Source: Thermoflexibacter ruber (lineage in GTDB: Bacteria; Bacteroidota; Bacteroidia; Cytophagales; Thermoflexibacteraceae). From it: 64,000 bases of DNA. The translations under genes and the position numbers were made by a program. Under the pieces are notes generated by a model. That model was not told where the DNA came from, made no database searches, and worked only from the letters and a program-made list of their open reading frames with translations. Of the stretch, positions 16,086 to 25,119 are shown one piece after another. The stretch covers positions 62,001 to 126,000 of the forward strand of contig NZ_FONY01000006.1 in NCBI RefSeq assembly GCF_900113045.1, read 5' to 3'. Within the stretch, counting starts at the first letter, position 1; each line of letters starts with the position of its first letter.

Positions 16086-18116
16086 ATGCAATTTCGACTT
16101 ATTTCTAAGTACGCCCCCACAGGCGACCAACCTAAGGCGATAGAGCAATTAGTTAGAGGAATAAAAGAAGGAGAACGTTTCCAAACACTCTTAGGGGTTA
16201 CAGGTTCGGGCAAAACTTTTACTATGGCAAATGTGATTGCCCAAATCAATCGTCCTGCTTTGGTACTTAGTCATAATAAAACTTTGGCAGCGCAGTTATA
16301 TGGAGAGTTGAAACAGTTTTTCCCTGAAAATGCGGTGGAGTATTACATTTCTTATTATGATTACTACCAGCCAGAGGCATACATTGCCAGCACTAATACC
16401 TACATAGAAAAGGACTTGGCGATTAATGAAGAAATAGAAAAGCTAAGATTGAGTGCTACTTCTGCCCTCATGTCGGGGCGTAATGATGTAGTAGTAGTAG
16501 CCTCAGTGTCTTGTATTTATGGTATTGGAAATCCAGAGGAGTTTAGTAGGTATATTATTAAAATAGAGCAAGGAGATAAAATTTCACGTCAGAGGTTTCT
16601 TTTTGCCTTAGTAGATATTTTGTATAGTCGCACAGAAGCAGAGTTTAAGCGAGGGAATTTCAGAGTAAAAGGGGATACCGTTGATATTTTCCCTGCGTAT
16701 GCTGATTTTGCTTATCGAGTTTTCTTTTGGGGAGATGAGATAGAGGCTATTCAGCGCATTGAGCCTCAGAATGGGAAAAAAATTGCCGATGAGAGTTCCA
16801 TTGCTATCTTTCCTGCCAATCTGTTTGTAACGGGTAGAGAAACTCTCAACACTGCTATCTATGAAATTCAAGACGATTTAGTTTCGCAAATCAAATTTTT
16901 TGAAACAGAGCAACGCTACATAGAAGCCCAAAGAATCAAAGAGCGTACAGAGTTTGACTTAGAGATGATGCGGGAACTGGGCTATTGCTCTGGAATAGAG
17001 AACTATTCTCGTTATTTTGACCGAAGACAAAAAGGACAAAGACCTTTCTGTTTGCTTGATTATTTTCCCAAAGATTATTTATTACTTATAGACGAAAGCC
17101 ATGTTACCATTCCCCAAGTAAGGGCAATGTTTGGAGGAGACCGCTCTCGTAAAATTGCTCTGGTAGATAATGGGTTTCGTTTGCCTTCTGCTTTGGACAA
17201 TAGACCTCTGACTTTCAACGAGTTTGAAGATATGATGGGCTATACTATTTTTGTAAGTGCTACCCCAGGTGATTACGAAGCGATGAGGTGCGAAGGAGTA
17301 GTGGTAGAGCAGATTATCAGACCTACAGGCTTGCTTGACCCACACATAGAAGTACGCCCAAGCATCAATCAAATAGATGACCTATTAGAAGAAGTTGATA
17401 TTACAGTAAAAAATGGAGATAGGGTACTCATTACTACGCTTACCAAACGCATGGCAGAGGAACTTACGGATTATCTAATAAAATTAGGAATCAAAACTCG
17501 CTATATTCACTCTGAGGTAAAAACTTTGGACAGGGTAGAGATTTTGAGGGAATTGAGATTGGGGGTGTTTGATGTATTAGTGGGGGTAAACCTGCTTAGG
17601 GAAGGTTTAGACCTACCTGAAGTTGCTTTAGTAGCTATTATGGACGCAGACAAGGAAGGTTTCTTACGCAACCAACGCTCTCTAATTCAGACTATTGGAC
17701 GAGCCGCAAGAAATGTAAACGGTAGGGTAATCATGTATGCAGATACCGTTACAGAATCTATGCAAGTAGCGATTGAGGAAACCAATAGACGTAGAAAAAT
17801 CCAAGAAGATTACAACAAGGCTAATGGAATTGTCCCAATGACTGTAAAAAAATCCACAGAGGCTATTCTACAACAAACTAAAGTAGCAGATGCTAAGAAA
17901 GAAGCCAAACAGTACTACATAGAACCTGAGGAAGCAGGCTATGGCATAGCGGCAGACCCCGTAGTGAACTATATGAGTGCCAAAGATATAGACAAGCTCA
18001 TCATGCAAACTCAAAAACAGATGGAAAAAGCGGCAAAAGAGTTAGACTTTATAGAGGCAGCGAGGTTGAGAGATGAACTATTGGCATTGAAAAAAAAGAA
18101 AGAAGAAAAAGCTTAA
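16086..18116 (+). CDS. uvrB: Excinuclease ABC subunit B
   Basis: Damage-verification helicase of nucleotide excision repair; loads onto DNA with UvrA and recruits UvrC. It has 676 residues, normal length. Walker A is GVTGSGKT (near residue 38). The beta-hairpin that clamps damaged DNA is seen in YYISYYDYYQPEAYI. Further motifs are LLLIDESHVTIPQ (motif II), GYTIFVSATPGDYE, and in the second helicase half NLLREGLDLPEVALVAIMDADKEGFLR and QTIGRAARN. The C-terminal UVR domain (KQMEKAAKELDFIEAARLRDEL) for UvrC contact is present. It starts 38 bases after metH and may be co-transcribed; a terminator-like palindrome follows the stop. Confidence 0.98.
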   Translation: MQFRLISKYAPTGDQPKAIEQLVRGIKEGERFQTLLGVTGSGKTFTMANVIAQINRPALVLSHNKTLAAQLYGELKQFFPENAVEYYISYYDYYQPEAYIASTNTYIEKDLAINEEIEKLRLSATSALMSGRNDVVVVASVSCIYGIGNPEEFSRYIIKIEQGDKISRQRFLFALVDILYSRTEAEFKRGNFRVKGDTVDIFPAYADFAYRVFFWGDEIEAIQRIEPQNGKKIADESSIAIFPANLFVTGRETLNTAIYEIQDDLVSQIKFFETEQRYIEAQRIKERTEFDLEMMRELGYCSGIENYSRYFDRRQKGQRPFCLLDYFPKDYLLLIDESHVTIPQVRAMFGGDRSRKIALVDNGFRLPSALDNRPLTFNEFEDMMGYTIFVSATPGDYEAMRCEGVVVEQIIRPTGLLDPHIEVRPSINQIDDLLEEVDITVKNGDRVLITTLTKRMAEELTDYLIKLGIKTRYIHSEVKTLDRVEILRELRLGVFDVLVGVNLLREGLDLPEVALVAIMDADKEGFLRNQRSLIQTIGRAARNVNGRVIMYADTVTESMQVAIEETNRRRKIQEDYNKANGIVPMTVKKSTEAILQQTKVADAKKEAKQYYIEPEEAGYGIAADPVVNYMSAKDIDKLIMQTQKQMEKAAKELDFIEAARLRDELLALKKKKEEKA

Positions 18117-18121
18117 CATAT

Positions 18122-18159
18122 TTCAACGCTTACAAGATTAAAACCCTGTAAGCGTTGAA
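18122..18159. terminator. Palindrome between uvrB and the DAHP synthase gene
   Basis: Arms TTCAACGCTTACA (18122-18134) and TGTAAGCGTTGAA (18147-18159), perfect over 13 bases, loop about 12. It lies between convergent genes and could serve both. The apex (ACAAGATTAAAACCCTGT) resembles the family with core AGGTTT/AAACCT. Confidence 0.7.
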
Positions 18160-18167
18160 GATAGTGA

Positions 18168-19247
18168 TTATCTGCTTGCTTGAATCTTGATAGACTCATC
18201 GTGAATAAGTTTGAAAAGCTGGGCGGTGAAGTCCTTGTGCAGTTTCATTTTCTCTCCCCACTCTGGACGAGTTTGGAACACTTTAATCCATCTATCTACT
18301 TGGAAAACAGTGATGTTATTTTCCCTTTTATAATCCCCTATTTTTTCTACCAAAGCCATACGAGCCGCCAAAATCTCCAAAATTTCTCTATCAATCATGT
18401 CTATCTTTTGGCGCAAATCGTCTAAATGTGTATTAAATTCTTTATCTTCTGTGCTTGGACTCTTAATTTTCAATTCACTCAGTATTTCACTTAGGCGAAC
18501 AGGGGTAACTTGCTGGCTGGCATCGCTCCAAGCATTATCAGGGTCTATGTGCGTTTCTATCATCAGTCCATCATAGTTCAAATCTAAGGCTCTTTGGGCT
18601 ATTTGGAAGATAAGGTCGCGCTTGCCGCCAATATGACTTGGGTCGCAAAAAATAGGCAAGTTTGGCAAAGTACTTTTCAGTTCAATAGCAATTTGCCACA
18701 TGGGAATATTGCGATATTTAGTTTTCTCAAAAGAAGAAAAACCTCTATGCAAAGCGGCAATTTTAGTAATTCCTGCATTGGCAATGCGTTCAATACCTCC
18801 TAACCATAGGGAGAGGTCTGGGTTGATAGGATTTTTAACAATCACAGGAATATCTACACCCTTTAGGGCATCAGCTATTTCTTGGACAGTGAAAGGATTA
18901 ACAGTGCTGCGCGCCCCAATCCAGAGGACATCAACCTCATGTTTTAAGGCTAACTCGACGTGCTGGGCATTGGCTACTTCGGTAGCAGTAGGTAATCCTA
19001 CCTCTTTTTTTACCTCTTTGAACCACTTTAAACCAATCTCGCCCACTCCCTCAAAGCTATTAGGGCGAGTACGCGGTTTCCATATTCCTGCACGCAAAAT
19101 ATCTACTCCTGCATCAGTCAATGCTTTGCAAGTATTGAGCAACTGCTCTTCTGTTTCCGCACTGCAAGGTCCTGCAATCACTACAGGTTTTTTTTCACTG
19201 TTTGTATTGGTTTTGCCAATCCAAGACTCTAAAGTACTAATGTTCAT
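18168..19247 (-). CDS. Bifunctional 3-deoxy-7-phosphoheptulonate synthase/chorismate mutase
   Basis: First step of the shikimate pathway joined to the first step of the Phe/Tyr branch. It has 359 residues. The N-terminal DAHP synthase of the I-beta class (about 1-262) shows AGPCSAE, WKPRTRPNSFEG, IVKNPINPDLSLWLGG, LHRGFSSFEKTKYRN and IFCDPSHIGGKR (catalytic and metal residues). The C-terminal AroQ-type chorismate mutase (about 270-355) shows LRQKIDMIDREILEILAARM and an IGDYKRENN segment. The mutase domain usually gives feedback control of the synthase by aromatic products. Expression appears to be set by an attenuator upstream (leader peptide 19411-19464, terminator 19334-19371). Start ATG at 19247. 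No other aromatic gene adjoins it in the window. Confidence 0.95.
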   Translation of the reverse strand: MNISTLESWIGKTNTNSEKKPVVIAGPCSAETEEQLLNTCKALTDAGVDILRAGIWKPRTRPNSFEGVGEIGLKWFKEVKKEVGLPTATEVANAQHVELALKHEVDVLWIGARSTVNPFTVQEIADALKGVDIPVIVKNPINPDLSLWLGGIERIANAGITKIAALHRGFSSFEKTKYRNIPMWQIAIELKSTLPNLPIFCDPSHIGGKRDLIFQIAQRALDLNYDGLMIETHIDPDNAWSDASQQVTPVRLSEILSELKIKSPSTEDKEFNTHLDDLRQKIDMIDREILEILAARMALVEKIGDYKRENNITVFQVDRWIKVFQTRPEWGEKMKLHKDFTAQLFKLIHDESIKIQASR

Positions 19248-19333
19248 AAAATACTGAAATTTAATTAGATTAATAAAGTGTGCTATTACATTGTTTACAG
19301 TTTTAAGTTTTATGCAGTTGTTTTTGGCAAATA

Positions 19334-19371
19334 AAAAAGGCTTGCGGTTCGTATGAACAGCAAGCCTTTTT
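19334..19371 (-). terminator. Attenuator terminator upstream of DAHP synthase
   Basis: On the minus strand: AAAAAGGCTTGC, inner stem GTTC-ATAC-GAAC, GCAAGCCTTTTT, then more T. It lies 86 bases upstream of the start codon and 39 bases after the leader-peptide stop. Its 5' half holds CTGTTCATACGA, which can pair instead with TCGTATGAGCAG at the end of the leader frame (one G-T pair), giving the antiterminator. Confidence 0.88.
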
Positions 19372-19410
19372 AGATTTATGTTATTTCAACTCATAACAAT
19401 AGCTTTCTGC

Positions 19411-19464
19411 TCATACGATTTTATCGTACCAGAAGTAATAAAAGCTAAAGTATGTGTTGTTCAT
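19411..19464 (-). CDS. Aromatic leader peptide of the attenuator
   Basis: A 17-codon frame on the minus strand: MNNTYFSFYYFWYDKIV, then TGA. Eight of the nine residues at positions 5-13 are aromatic (Tyr, Phe, Phe, Tyr, Tyr, Phe, Trp, Tyr), and the gene downstream makes the common aromatic precursor. The last codons overlap a hairpin TACGAT-AAA-ATCGTA, which would compete with the antiterminator pairing. Ribosome stalling on scarce Phe, Tyr or Trp codons would expose the antiterminator and allow readthrough, as in classical amino-acid attenuation. Confidence 0.9.
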   Translation of the reverse strand: MNNTYFSFYYFWYDKIV

Positions 19465-19500
19465 TAAATTCATCACCTATTATAATTGCTTAATTTTTGA

Positions 19501-19530
19501 CAAATGTAGGTATTTTTTAATATTCTACAA
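19501..19530 (-). promoter_or_regulatory. Promoter of the DAHP synthase leader
   Basis: On the minus strand TTG (19530-19528), 19 bases, then TACATTTG (19508-19501): an exact Bacteroidota promoter. The leader ATG lies 37 bases downstream of the -7 box. The remaining 100 bases up to 19630 are AT-rich with no further feature seen. Confidence 0.75.
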
Positions 19531-19630
19531 ATTTTTTACTTGTTTTTTTTTAATATTTTAAAACGTATAGATTGCTTTATTATACTATTTGGCTTGAAAA
19601 AATTAAATAAAAAGTATAAATTACTTATAA

Positions 19631-20842
19631 TTAAATAGTTAAATTACTTGAAGCGTTGATTTTCTTACACACTATCACTATTTTTTTTTCTTGATAGTCT
19701 GTGGTAGCAAATAAATACATTTCTCCCCCTTCCTTGATGCCTGTTTTCTTGCGGATTTGCTCTACGGTCATGGGGAAATTGCGGACAGCTATATTTGCCT
19801 TGTTTTCAGGAAGATAAGCTAATAATTCTTTTTTATCTAATTGGCAAACAGCTTGCACTTCAAATGCTCGTCCTGCAAAATTTTCTACTAAGTGATTAGA
19901 TGTATATAAATGACTGTGAGTATGTAGCTTGCTTAGCTGAAAGTAATAAGCAATGCTTTTAAAACCTCCTGCTTTGAGTACGGCTACATTTGGCTCGTAG
20001 AGGTAAGACTGAGGAAGGCTGTAACGATTTGATAAAGAGCTTTCTACTTCTTTTTCAAAAGAAAAATATTGAGTTTCGTTTTTTGCTAAGTTCACAGTTT
20101 CTATCAGTAGTTTTTCATTTGTTATGCCTAAAAGATACAAGACTTCTTTACACTCATTTTCTATGGCTAATACAATGATTTTTTGAACTTTTCCTTGTAA
20201 AGACTTCACTGCTAAGTCTATATCCAGCATAGGGGAAGTTTTGACAAGTACGCACTGGGCTTTTTCCAATAAAATCTCTGCGAGTTCGAGCAGATTGGGT
20301 TCGCAGTCTTCTAATAAAAATACTTTGCGGTTAGCTCTGTCCCTGCGGGCAGGGTCTAAGTAAATGCAGTCGACTTTTTCTGATAGATTTTGTAAAAAAG
20401 TTTCTGCTTGATTTATATGAATGTGCACATTATCAGCTTTTAAAACTTTAAAATTGTGTTGGGCTATACAGGCAAGGACTTCATTTTGTTCTACATAATC
20501 TACCTTTGCAAAAGACTTACTCAAAAAATAAGCATCTATGCCAAAACCACCTGTTAAATCTACTAAATATTTCCCTTTCAATAGTTTAGCTTTAAAAAGA
20601 GCCGTTTGCTCTGAGGAACACTGCTCCAAAGAAAGCGAGGCAGGATAGACGATATGGGCTGTTTGGTAAAAAGTGGGAAGTTTAGTTTTCGCTTTTTGTC
20701 GCCCCGCAATTTGCTGAATCATCAAAGGTAAGGGAATCTGAGGATACAAATTCCCTTTTAATGCCAACTGTTGCACATCTGCATTTTCATTTTTAAGTAT
20801 AAAATCTTGAATATGAGGCTGTAAAAGTATATCTATATCCAC
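19631..20842 (-). CDS. Class I SAM-dependent methyltransferase with THUMP-like C-terminus
   Basis: 403 residues. The SAM-binding motif is YLVDLTGGFGIDAYFLS (about 92-108), followed by the acidic residue in YVEQN and the active-site-like segment CIYLDPARRDRANRKVFLLE. DPARR in place of the common NPPY is characteristic of a Bacteroidota family of presumed RNA methyltransferases with a C-terminal ferredoxin/THUMP-like domain (residues beyond about 320, where IAVRNFPMTVEQIRKKTG and EGGEMYLFATTDYQEKKIVI lie). The RNA target is unknown. The start overlaps the end of the upstream peptidase gene by 10 bases, which implies translational coupling. Confidence 0.82.
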   Translation of the reverse strand: MDIDILLQPHIQDFILKNENADVQQLALKGNLYPQIPLPLMIQQIAGRQKAKTKLPTFYQTAHIVYPASLSLEQCSSEQTALFKAKLLKGKYLVDLTGGFGIDAYFLSKSFAKVDYVEQNEVLACIAQHNFKVLKADNVHIHINQAETFLQNLSEKVDCIYLDPARRDRANRKVFLLEDCEPNLLELAEILLEKAQCVLVKTSPMLDIDLAVKSLQGKVQKIIVLAIENECKEVLYLLGITNEKLLIETVNLAKNETQYFSFEKEVESSLSNRYSLPQSYLYEPNVAVLKAGGFKSIAYYFQLSKLHTHSHLYTSNHLVENFAGRAFEVQAVCQLDKKELLAYLPENKANIAVRNFPMTVEQIRKKTGIKEGGEMYLFATTDYQEKKIVIVCKKINASSNLTI

Positions 20843-22593
20843 AATGCTAAACTTTTTGCTTGTTCTTCTGATTGTTTTTCCATTAATCTTATCTCATAAA
20901 TAGGTAGGTATAATTTTCCGTCTGTACTGATTTGTATTTCTCTAATTTTGTTCATTCGCCTAATTTTCAAAGAAATATTTGCTTTTTCTTGCACCAGTTC
21001 ATTCATTTTATTATTTCCCTCTTGAATAACTCTTTCATTGTCAATTTCTAAAATGCTATCTTTCAAGGAAAGCACACAGTCCGCAGGAGAGTTAGGGGCG
21101 ATAAGTTCTATAACCAATTCATTGTCTTTTTGGGCTGTGATAAAGCCAAAATGGCTTTCATTCAGATTTTCAGAATAAGACTTAAACAACTCACAACCAA
21201 CATGTTGTAAGGCTTGATTTAATCTCTGTGCCAAATCACCTATACCAAAAATACACTGTTCAAAGTAGTCTTTCATCTCTCTGCCCGCTACTTGATTGAC
21301 GATGCTCATGTAATCCTCTGCGCTGTAACCTACTTGCTTTTTTCCAAAACTTTCCCACATTAGTCGCATTACATCGTCCATAGAGCGTTGATTATCTGTA
21401 TGTTTACGAATTTCCAAATCTAAAATCAGGCAAGCAACAGCCCCTTCTACGTAGATAGAACCCTTGCGATTGGGGATTCCCTTCTCGTAGCCGTCCAGCC
21501 AAAGGTCAAAAGAGGAATCAGCCACAGAAAGATTCAAGCGCCCAAAGTTATTAAAATGCCTTTTCAAAAGATTTTTAAGTTCGGTAAAATACTGTTCTCT
21601 TGTCCAAACGCCACTCCTTGCCAAAATCCAATCGCCATAAAAAGTCGTAATTCCCTCAATCACAAAACCTGTTTTAAAGTAGTTTTCTTGGGTAAAATCG
21701 TAAGGAAGCAATTCTTTAGGTCTGATTTTCACTACATTCCACACGTGAAAAAGCTCATGAGAGGCTACTCCTACTATGTCATTGTAAAAATAAGTCTGCT
21801 TAAACATCTCCTCACTACCCAACACGATGACCGTAGAGTTAAAATGCTCTACACCATGATAAAACTTAAATGGGGTAATGATGAAAATAAAGTGATATGT
21901 TGGTTCAGGAAAGCCACCGAAAATATCGACTTGTAGTTGTGTAAATGCCTTAAAATCAGTAACTAACTTTTGCCAATCAGGTTCACAATTACCATAAAAC
22001 CAAATATGAAAAATACTTTCACTGTTAGCCACTTGGTAGCTTTGGTGCTGTAAACTCTGAGCGGCTAAGAGGGGTGCATCTACTACTTGATAAAAACTTT
22101 GGGCATGAAGTGTGATTTCTTCAAAAAGTACATCTTCCTTTTTTACTTGCTTACCTACTGTGTATTTTAAGCCACAAGCGATTTGATAACTACTTGGTAA
22201 TAAAATTTTTACCTCATATCCTTCATTAATTCTCCCTTCTACATACATCAAACAATTTACAAAATTCAGGTAAAAAACTTCCTCATCTAACCAACTTCCT
22301 CCTCCATCTAACTGCTGAGCATAGTAGTTGTATTTGACTATTATTTGCTCATGTGTCCCAACGAGTATTTTCCAACGGTCTTTGGTAATTTTCTGAAAAG
22401 GAATGACTTGTCCTTCCATATTTTGCACAGAAAACCGTTGAATATTTTTGGCATAGTATTGTAGCTGATACCTTCCTGCTCGCCAAGTAGGAAGTTGGAT
22501 TTCTATTTCTTCTTGCTTAATATTTTCTATAAGCATTTCAAAATCAATAAAATGCCTGTTGGGGTACTGATAAGAGAGGGTATATTTTATCAT
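20833..22593 (-). CDS. M61 family metallopeptidase (glycyl-aminopeptidase-like) with PDZ domain
   Basis: 586 residues. The N-terminal beta domain (about 1-170) contains WRAGRYQLQYYAKNI, typical of M61 peptidases. The zinc site is SHELFHVWN: His279, Glu280 and His283, with the third ligand Glu expected in VIEGITTFYGD about 30 residues later. A C-terminal PDZ-like domain (about 470-560) includes ELIAPNSPADCVLSLKD. No signal peptide is visible, so the protein is probably cytoplasmic, which is usual for many Bacteroidota members. M61 enzymes cleave N-terminal Gly or Ala. The gene is first of a two-gene unit with the methyltransferase. Confidence 0.9.
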   Translation of the reverse strand: MIKYTLSYQYPNRHFIDFEMLIENIKQEEIEIQLPTWRAGRYQLQYYAKNIQRFSVQNMEGQVIPFQKITKDRWKILVGTHEQIIVKYNYYAQQLDGGGSWLDEEVFYLNFVNCLMYVEGRINEGYEVKILLPSSYQIACGLKYTVGKQVKKEDVLFEEITLHAQSFYQVVDAPLLAAQSLQHQSYQVANSESIFHIWFYGNCEPDWQKLVTDFKAFTQLQVDIFGGFPEPTYHFIFIITPFKFYHGVEHFNSTVIVLGSEEMFKQTYFYNDIVGVASHELFHVWNVVKIRPKELLPYDFTQENYFKTGFVIEGITTFYGDWILARSGVWTREQYFTELKNLLKRHFNNFGRLNLSVADSSFDLWLDGYEKGIPNRKGSIYVEGAVACLILDLEIRKHTDNQRSMDDVMRLMWESFGKKQVGYSAEDYMSIVNQVAGREMKDYFEQCIFGIGDLAQRLNQALQHVGCELFKSYSENLNESHFGFITAQKDNELVIELIAPNSPADCVLSLKDSILEIDNERVIQEGNNKMNELVQEKANISLKIRRMNKIREIQISTDGKLYLPIYEIRLMEKQSEEQAKSLALWI

Positions 22594-22686
22594 GTTTTAT
22601 TCAGTGCTTGTATCAGTTGCAATTCAACCTAAATCGGATTGCTTAGTAGTTGGTAGTAAAGACTACTTTTGTCATCTGGAATCTAA

Positions 22687-23799
22687 TTAAAATTGAGTAT
22701 CTTTAAAATACAAACGCTCCGATTTAGCGTATATTTTTTGTTTAGTAATAAAATGTACGACTAAATCCGTATTAGGGTCTGGAAGTACATATTTCTTCTG
22801 CTCCTTCTGGTAAATAATGAGAGGAATAGTCAGATGAGTTCCTTTAAGGCATTTGAGCGTTGGGGTCAATGTAAAAAGATAGTGAGCATTTATCTCTTCC
22901 TTAGGCAAATCTATGGCAAAAATAGGACTATCTGCTTGGGTAGAATCAGCAATTAGTTCCAGCGAGCTTGCTTTCTGCTCATAAGCAGGATAGTTATTGC
23001 GAATAGCCTCTATTTTAATAAATTCTATGTCTAAATCTTGGCTTGTGTCATTAAATAAAATAAATTTACTTACGAGCAGGTCTTTATAAACAGTTTGCAA
23101 AAAATTTTCATTTTTTTCTGATTTCACATCAACCAGTTTGAAATTGTAAAAATCGGGGTGATTTGTATCTATTGAGTCTTGAGGAAGACCATTATTTTCT
23201 TTCAAGCTACTTGTTGGTGGTATATCTTTTACATCTACTTGATTTCCGTCAGCTTGTATAAACAGAAAAAGTACGATTGCACTAAACGCAAAGAATGAAG
23301 AGGCTATCCAAGTTTTGCGTTTAAGCCATATTGAGGGCAGATTAATGGAGAGTGTTTGGCTCTCGAAGGTAATTTCAGGAAATGCAGGCTCTGATTTTTG
23401 CCTTATTCTATCTGCTATTTCATTGGCAATAGCTTGTGGGCTTTTATTCTCAGTAGCCACTACCCTGATAGAAGAAATCAGGCTGAACATCGCATTATTT
23501 TTAATGTAATCGTAGTTGATAAGATAAGTAACAGGAATAATTAGATGATTAGGACGATTATGGCTAGCACTATGAAATTCTTTCTCATGCCAGAACCTTC
23601 CATAATTGGGGCTAATAATAGGTAAGAAATAAAGACAATCAGGCAAGGCTTTGCTCACCTCAGCGTGTATGTCTGCTCCTATAGGTACATCTTTGGCACT
23701 GCACCACACCTTTAGCCCTTCAGCTTGCAAGGCATCGCAGAGTTCTAAGGCAAAGGATTTGTCCTCATCTGCAAAGCTAATGAAAATATCATTTTTCAT
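22687..23799 (-). CDS. TIR-domain membrane protein
   Basis: 370 residues. The N-terminal TIR domain (about 1-135) begins NDIFISFADEDKSFALELCDAL and carries KVWCSAKDVPIGADI, the SPNY motif and W70-HEK-E74, the WxxxE placement of the catalytic Glu of NAD-cleaving TIR domains. A single membrane segment follows (about 163-181, WIASSFFAFSAIVLFLFI). The C-terminal 185 residues are predicted outside and show no domain I recognise; they contain strand-like segments and LFNDTSQDLDIEFIKIEAI. The layout (enzyme inside, possible sensor outside) suits a signalling or defence role. No other defence gene adjoins it. Start ATG at 23799; the gene is divergent from the dipeptidase. Confidence 0.85.
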   Translation of the reverse strand: MKNDIFISFADEDKSFALELCDALQAEGLKVWCSAKDVPIGADIHAEVSKALPDCLYFLPIISPNYGRFWHEKEFHSASHNRPNHLIIPVTYLINYDYIKNNAMFSLISSIRVVATENKSPQAIANEIADRIRQKSEPAFPEITFESQTLSINLPSIWLKRKTWIASSFFAFSAIVLFLFIQADGNQVDVKDIPPTSSLKENNGLPQDSIDTNHPDFYNFKLVDVKSEKNENFLQTVYKDLLVSKFILFNDTSQDLDIEFIKIEAIRNNYPAYEQKASSLELIADSTQADSPIFAIDLPKEEINAHYLFTLTPTLKCLKGTHLTIPLIIYQKEQKKYVLPDPNTDLVVHFITKQKIYAKSERLYFKDTQF

Positions 23800-23970
23800 A
23801 GTAATAGAAAAAATTTAAAATAGGGGTTTACCGAGCTTGTCAGTGAAAGAAAAATATGGTTGTCTTACAATTTAGACTTCTCAAAAATACAAAAAAAAAG
23901 CAATATTTAATAAAAATTTTTTAAACCTTTGAAATAAGATTAAAATACTAAGCGCAATAAGATTACTTAA

Positions 23971-25050
23971 ATGACGAAAAAACTCATTTTTGATGCACAT
24001 TTAGACCTCTCAATGAATGCCTTAGAATGGAATAGAGATTTGACACAAGACATTCAAAACATTCGCCAAAGAGAGCAGCACCTCACTGACAAGCCCGATA
24101 GGGGCAAAGGACTTATCAGTTTAGCAGAAATGCGAAAAGGCAAAATAGGTGTCTGTGTAGCCACACAAATAGCTCGTTATGTAACTCCAGAAAGTTCTCT
24201 GAGCGGTTGGAACTCACAGGCACAAGCCTGGGCGCAGACCCAAGGGCAGTTAGCATGGTATGAAACTATGGAAGAGCAAGGTGAGATGATACAAATACGA
24301 GATAGAGAAACGCTAAAGAAGCATATAAATTTGTGGGAAAATGCAAAAAGTACTGAAAAACTACCTATTGGCTATATTTTGAGTTTGGAAGGGGCTGACT
24401 CTTTGGTTAAGATTTCTTACTTAGAAAAAGCCTATCTGAAAGGGTTGAGAGCGGTAGGTTTAGCCCATTATGGTAAAGGAGTGTATGCCTACGGGACTGA
24501 TTCTGACGGAGGTATAGGACAAAAAGGTAAAGATTTGCTTAAAGAAATGGAGAGGCTCAATATTATTTTAGATGCTACTCATCTTTCTGATATAAGTTTT
24601 AGAGAGGCAATGGACAATTTTCAGGGAGCAGTTTGGGCAAGCCATCACTTATGCCGAAGCATTACGCCACACAACCGACAGTTTTCTGATGAGCAAATCA
24701 AAGAACTTATACAAAGACAAGCGGTTATTGGGATGGCTTTTGACGCATGGATGATGATTCCTAATTGGGTGAGAGGCAGAAGCACTCCTGAAAATACAGG
24801 CTTGAAATTAGAACATATCGTTCCTCATATAGATACGATATGTCAAATTGCAGGAAATAGCTTGCATGTGGGGATTGGCTCGGATTTAGATGGTGCTTTT
24901 GGAAAAGAGCAATGCCCACAGGATTTAGAAACGATAGCAGATTTACAAAAGTTGGAACTCATTTTGAAAAACAAGGGCTATACAGACCAAGATGTAGAAA
25001 ATATTTTCTATAAAAATTTCTTGCGATTTTTAGAAAGGGTTTGGATATGA
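23971..25050 (+). CDS. M19 family dipeptidase (renal dipeptidase-like)
   Basis: 359 residues. Zinc peptidase of the amidohydrolase fold acting on dipeptides. The first metal pair is FDAHLD (His10, Asp12). The bridging Glu lies in YILSLEGAD. Later ligands lie in LDATHLSD and WASHHLCRS, and the last acidic residue in VGIGSDLDGAFG. All the family positions are seen. No signal peptide, so it is probably cytoplasmic. Length is normal. The gene is monocistronic, ending at a strong terminator shared with the convergent DUF4097 gene. Confidence 0.9.
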   Translation: MTKKLIFDAHLDLSMNALEWNRDLTQDIQNIRQREQHLTDKPDRGKGLISLAEMRKGKIGVCVATQIARYVTPESSLSGWNSQAQAWAQTQGQLAWYETMEEQGEMIQIRDRETLKKHINLWENAKSTEKLPIGYILSLEGADSLVKISYLEKAYLKGLRAVGLAHYGKGVYAYGTDSDGGIGQKGKDLLKEMERLNIILDATHLSDISFREAMDNFQGAVWASHHLCRSITPHNRQFSDEQIKELIQRQAVIGMAFDAWMMIPNWVRGRSTPENTGLKLEHIVPHIDTICQIAGNSLHVGIGSDLDGAFGKEQCPQDLETIADLQKLELILKNKGYTDQDVENIFYKNFLRFLERVWI

Positions 25051-25072
25051 GGAATTATTTTGCTCAAAAACT

Positions 25073-25113
25073 AAAAAGCGAATGTTATCTTTTAAGAGAA
25101 ACATTCGCTTTTT
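25073..25113. terminator. Bidirectional terminator between dipeptidase and DUF4097 genes
   Basis: Perfect 14-base arms AAAAAGCGAATGTT and AACATTCGCTTTTT with a 13-base loop. The A-run and T-run at the two feet let it work on both strands. Confidence 0.92.
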
Positions 25114-25119
25114 ATTTCA

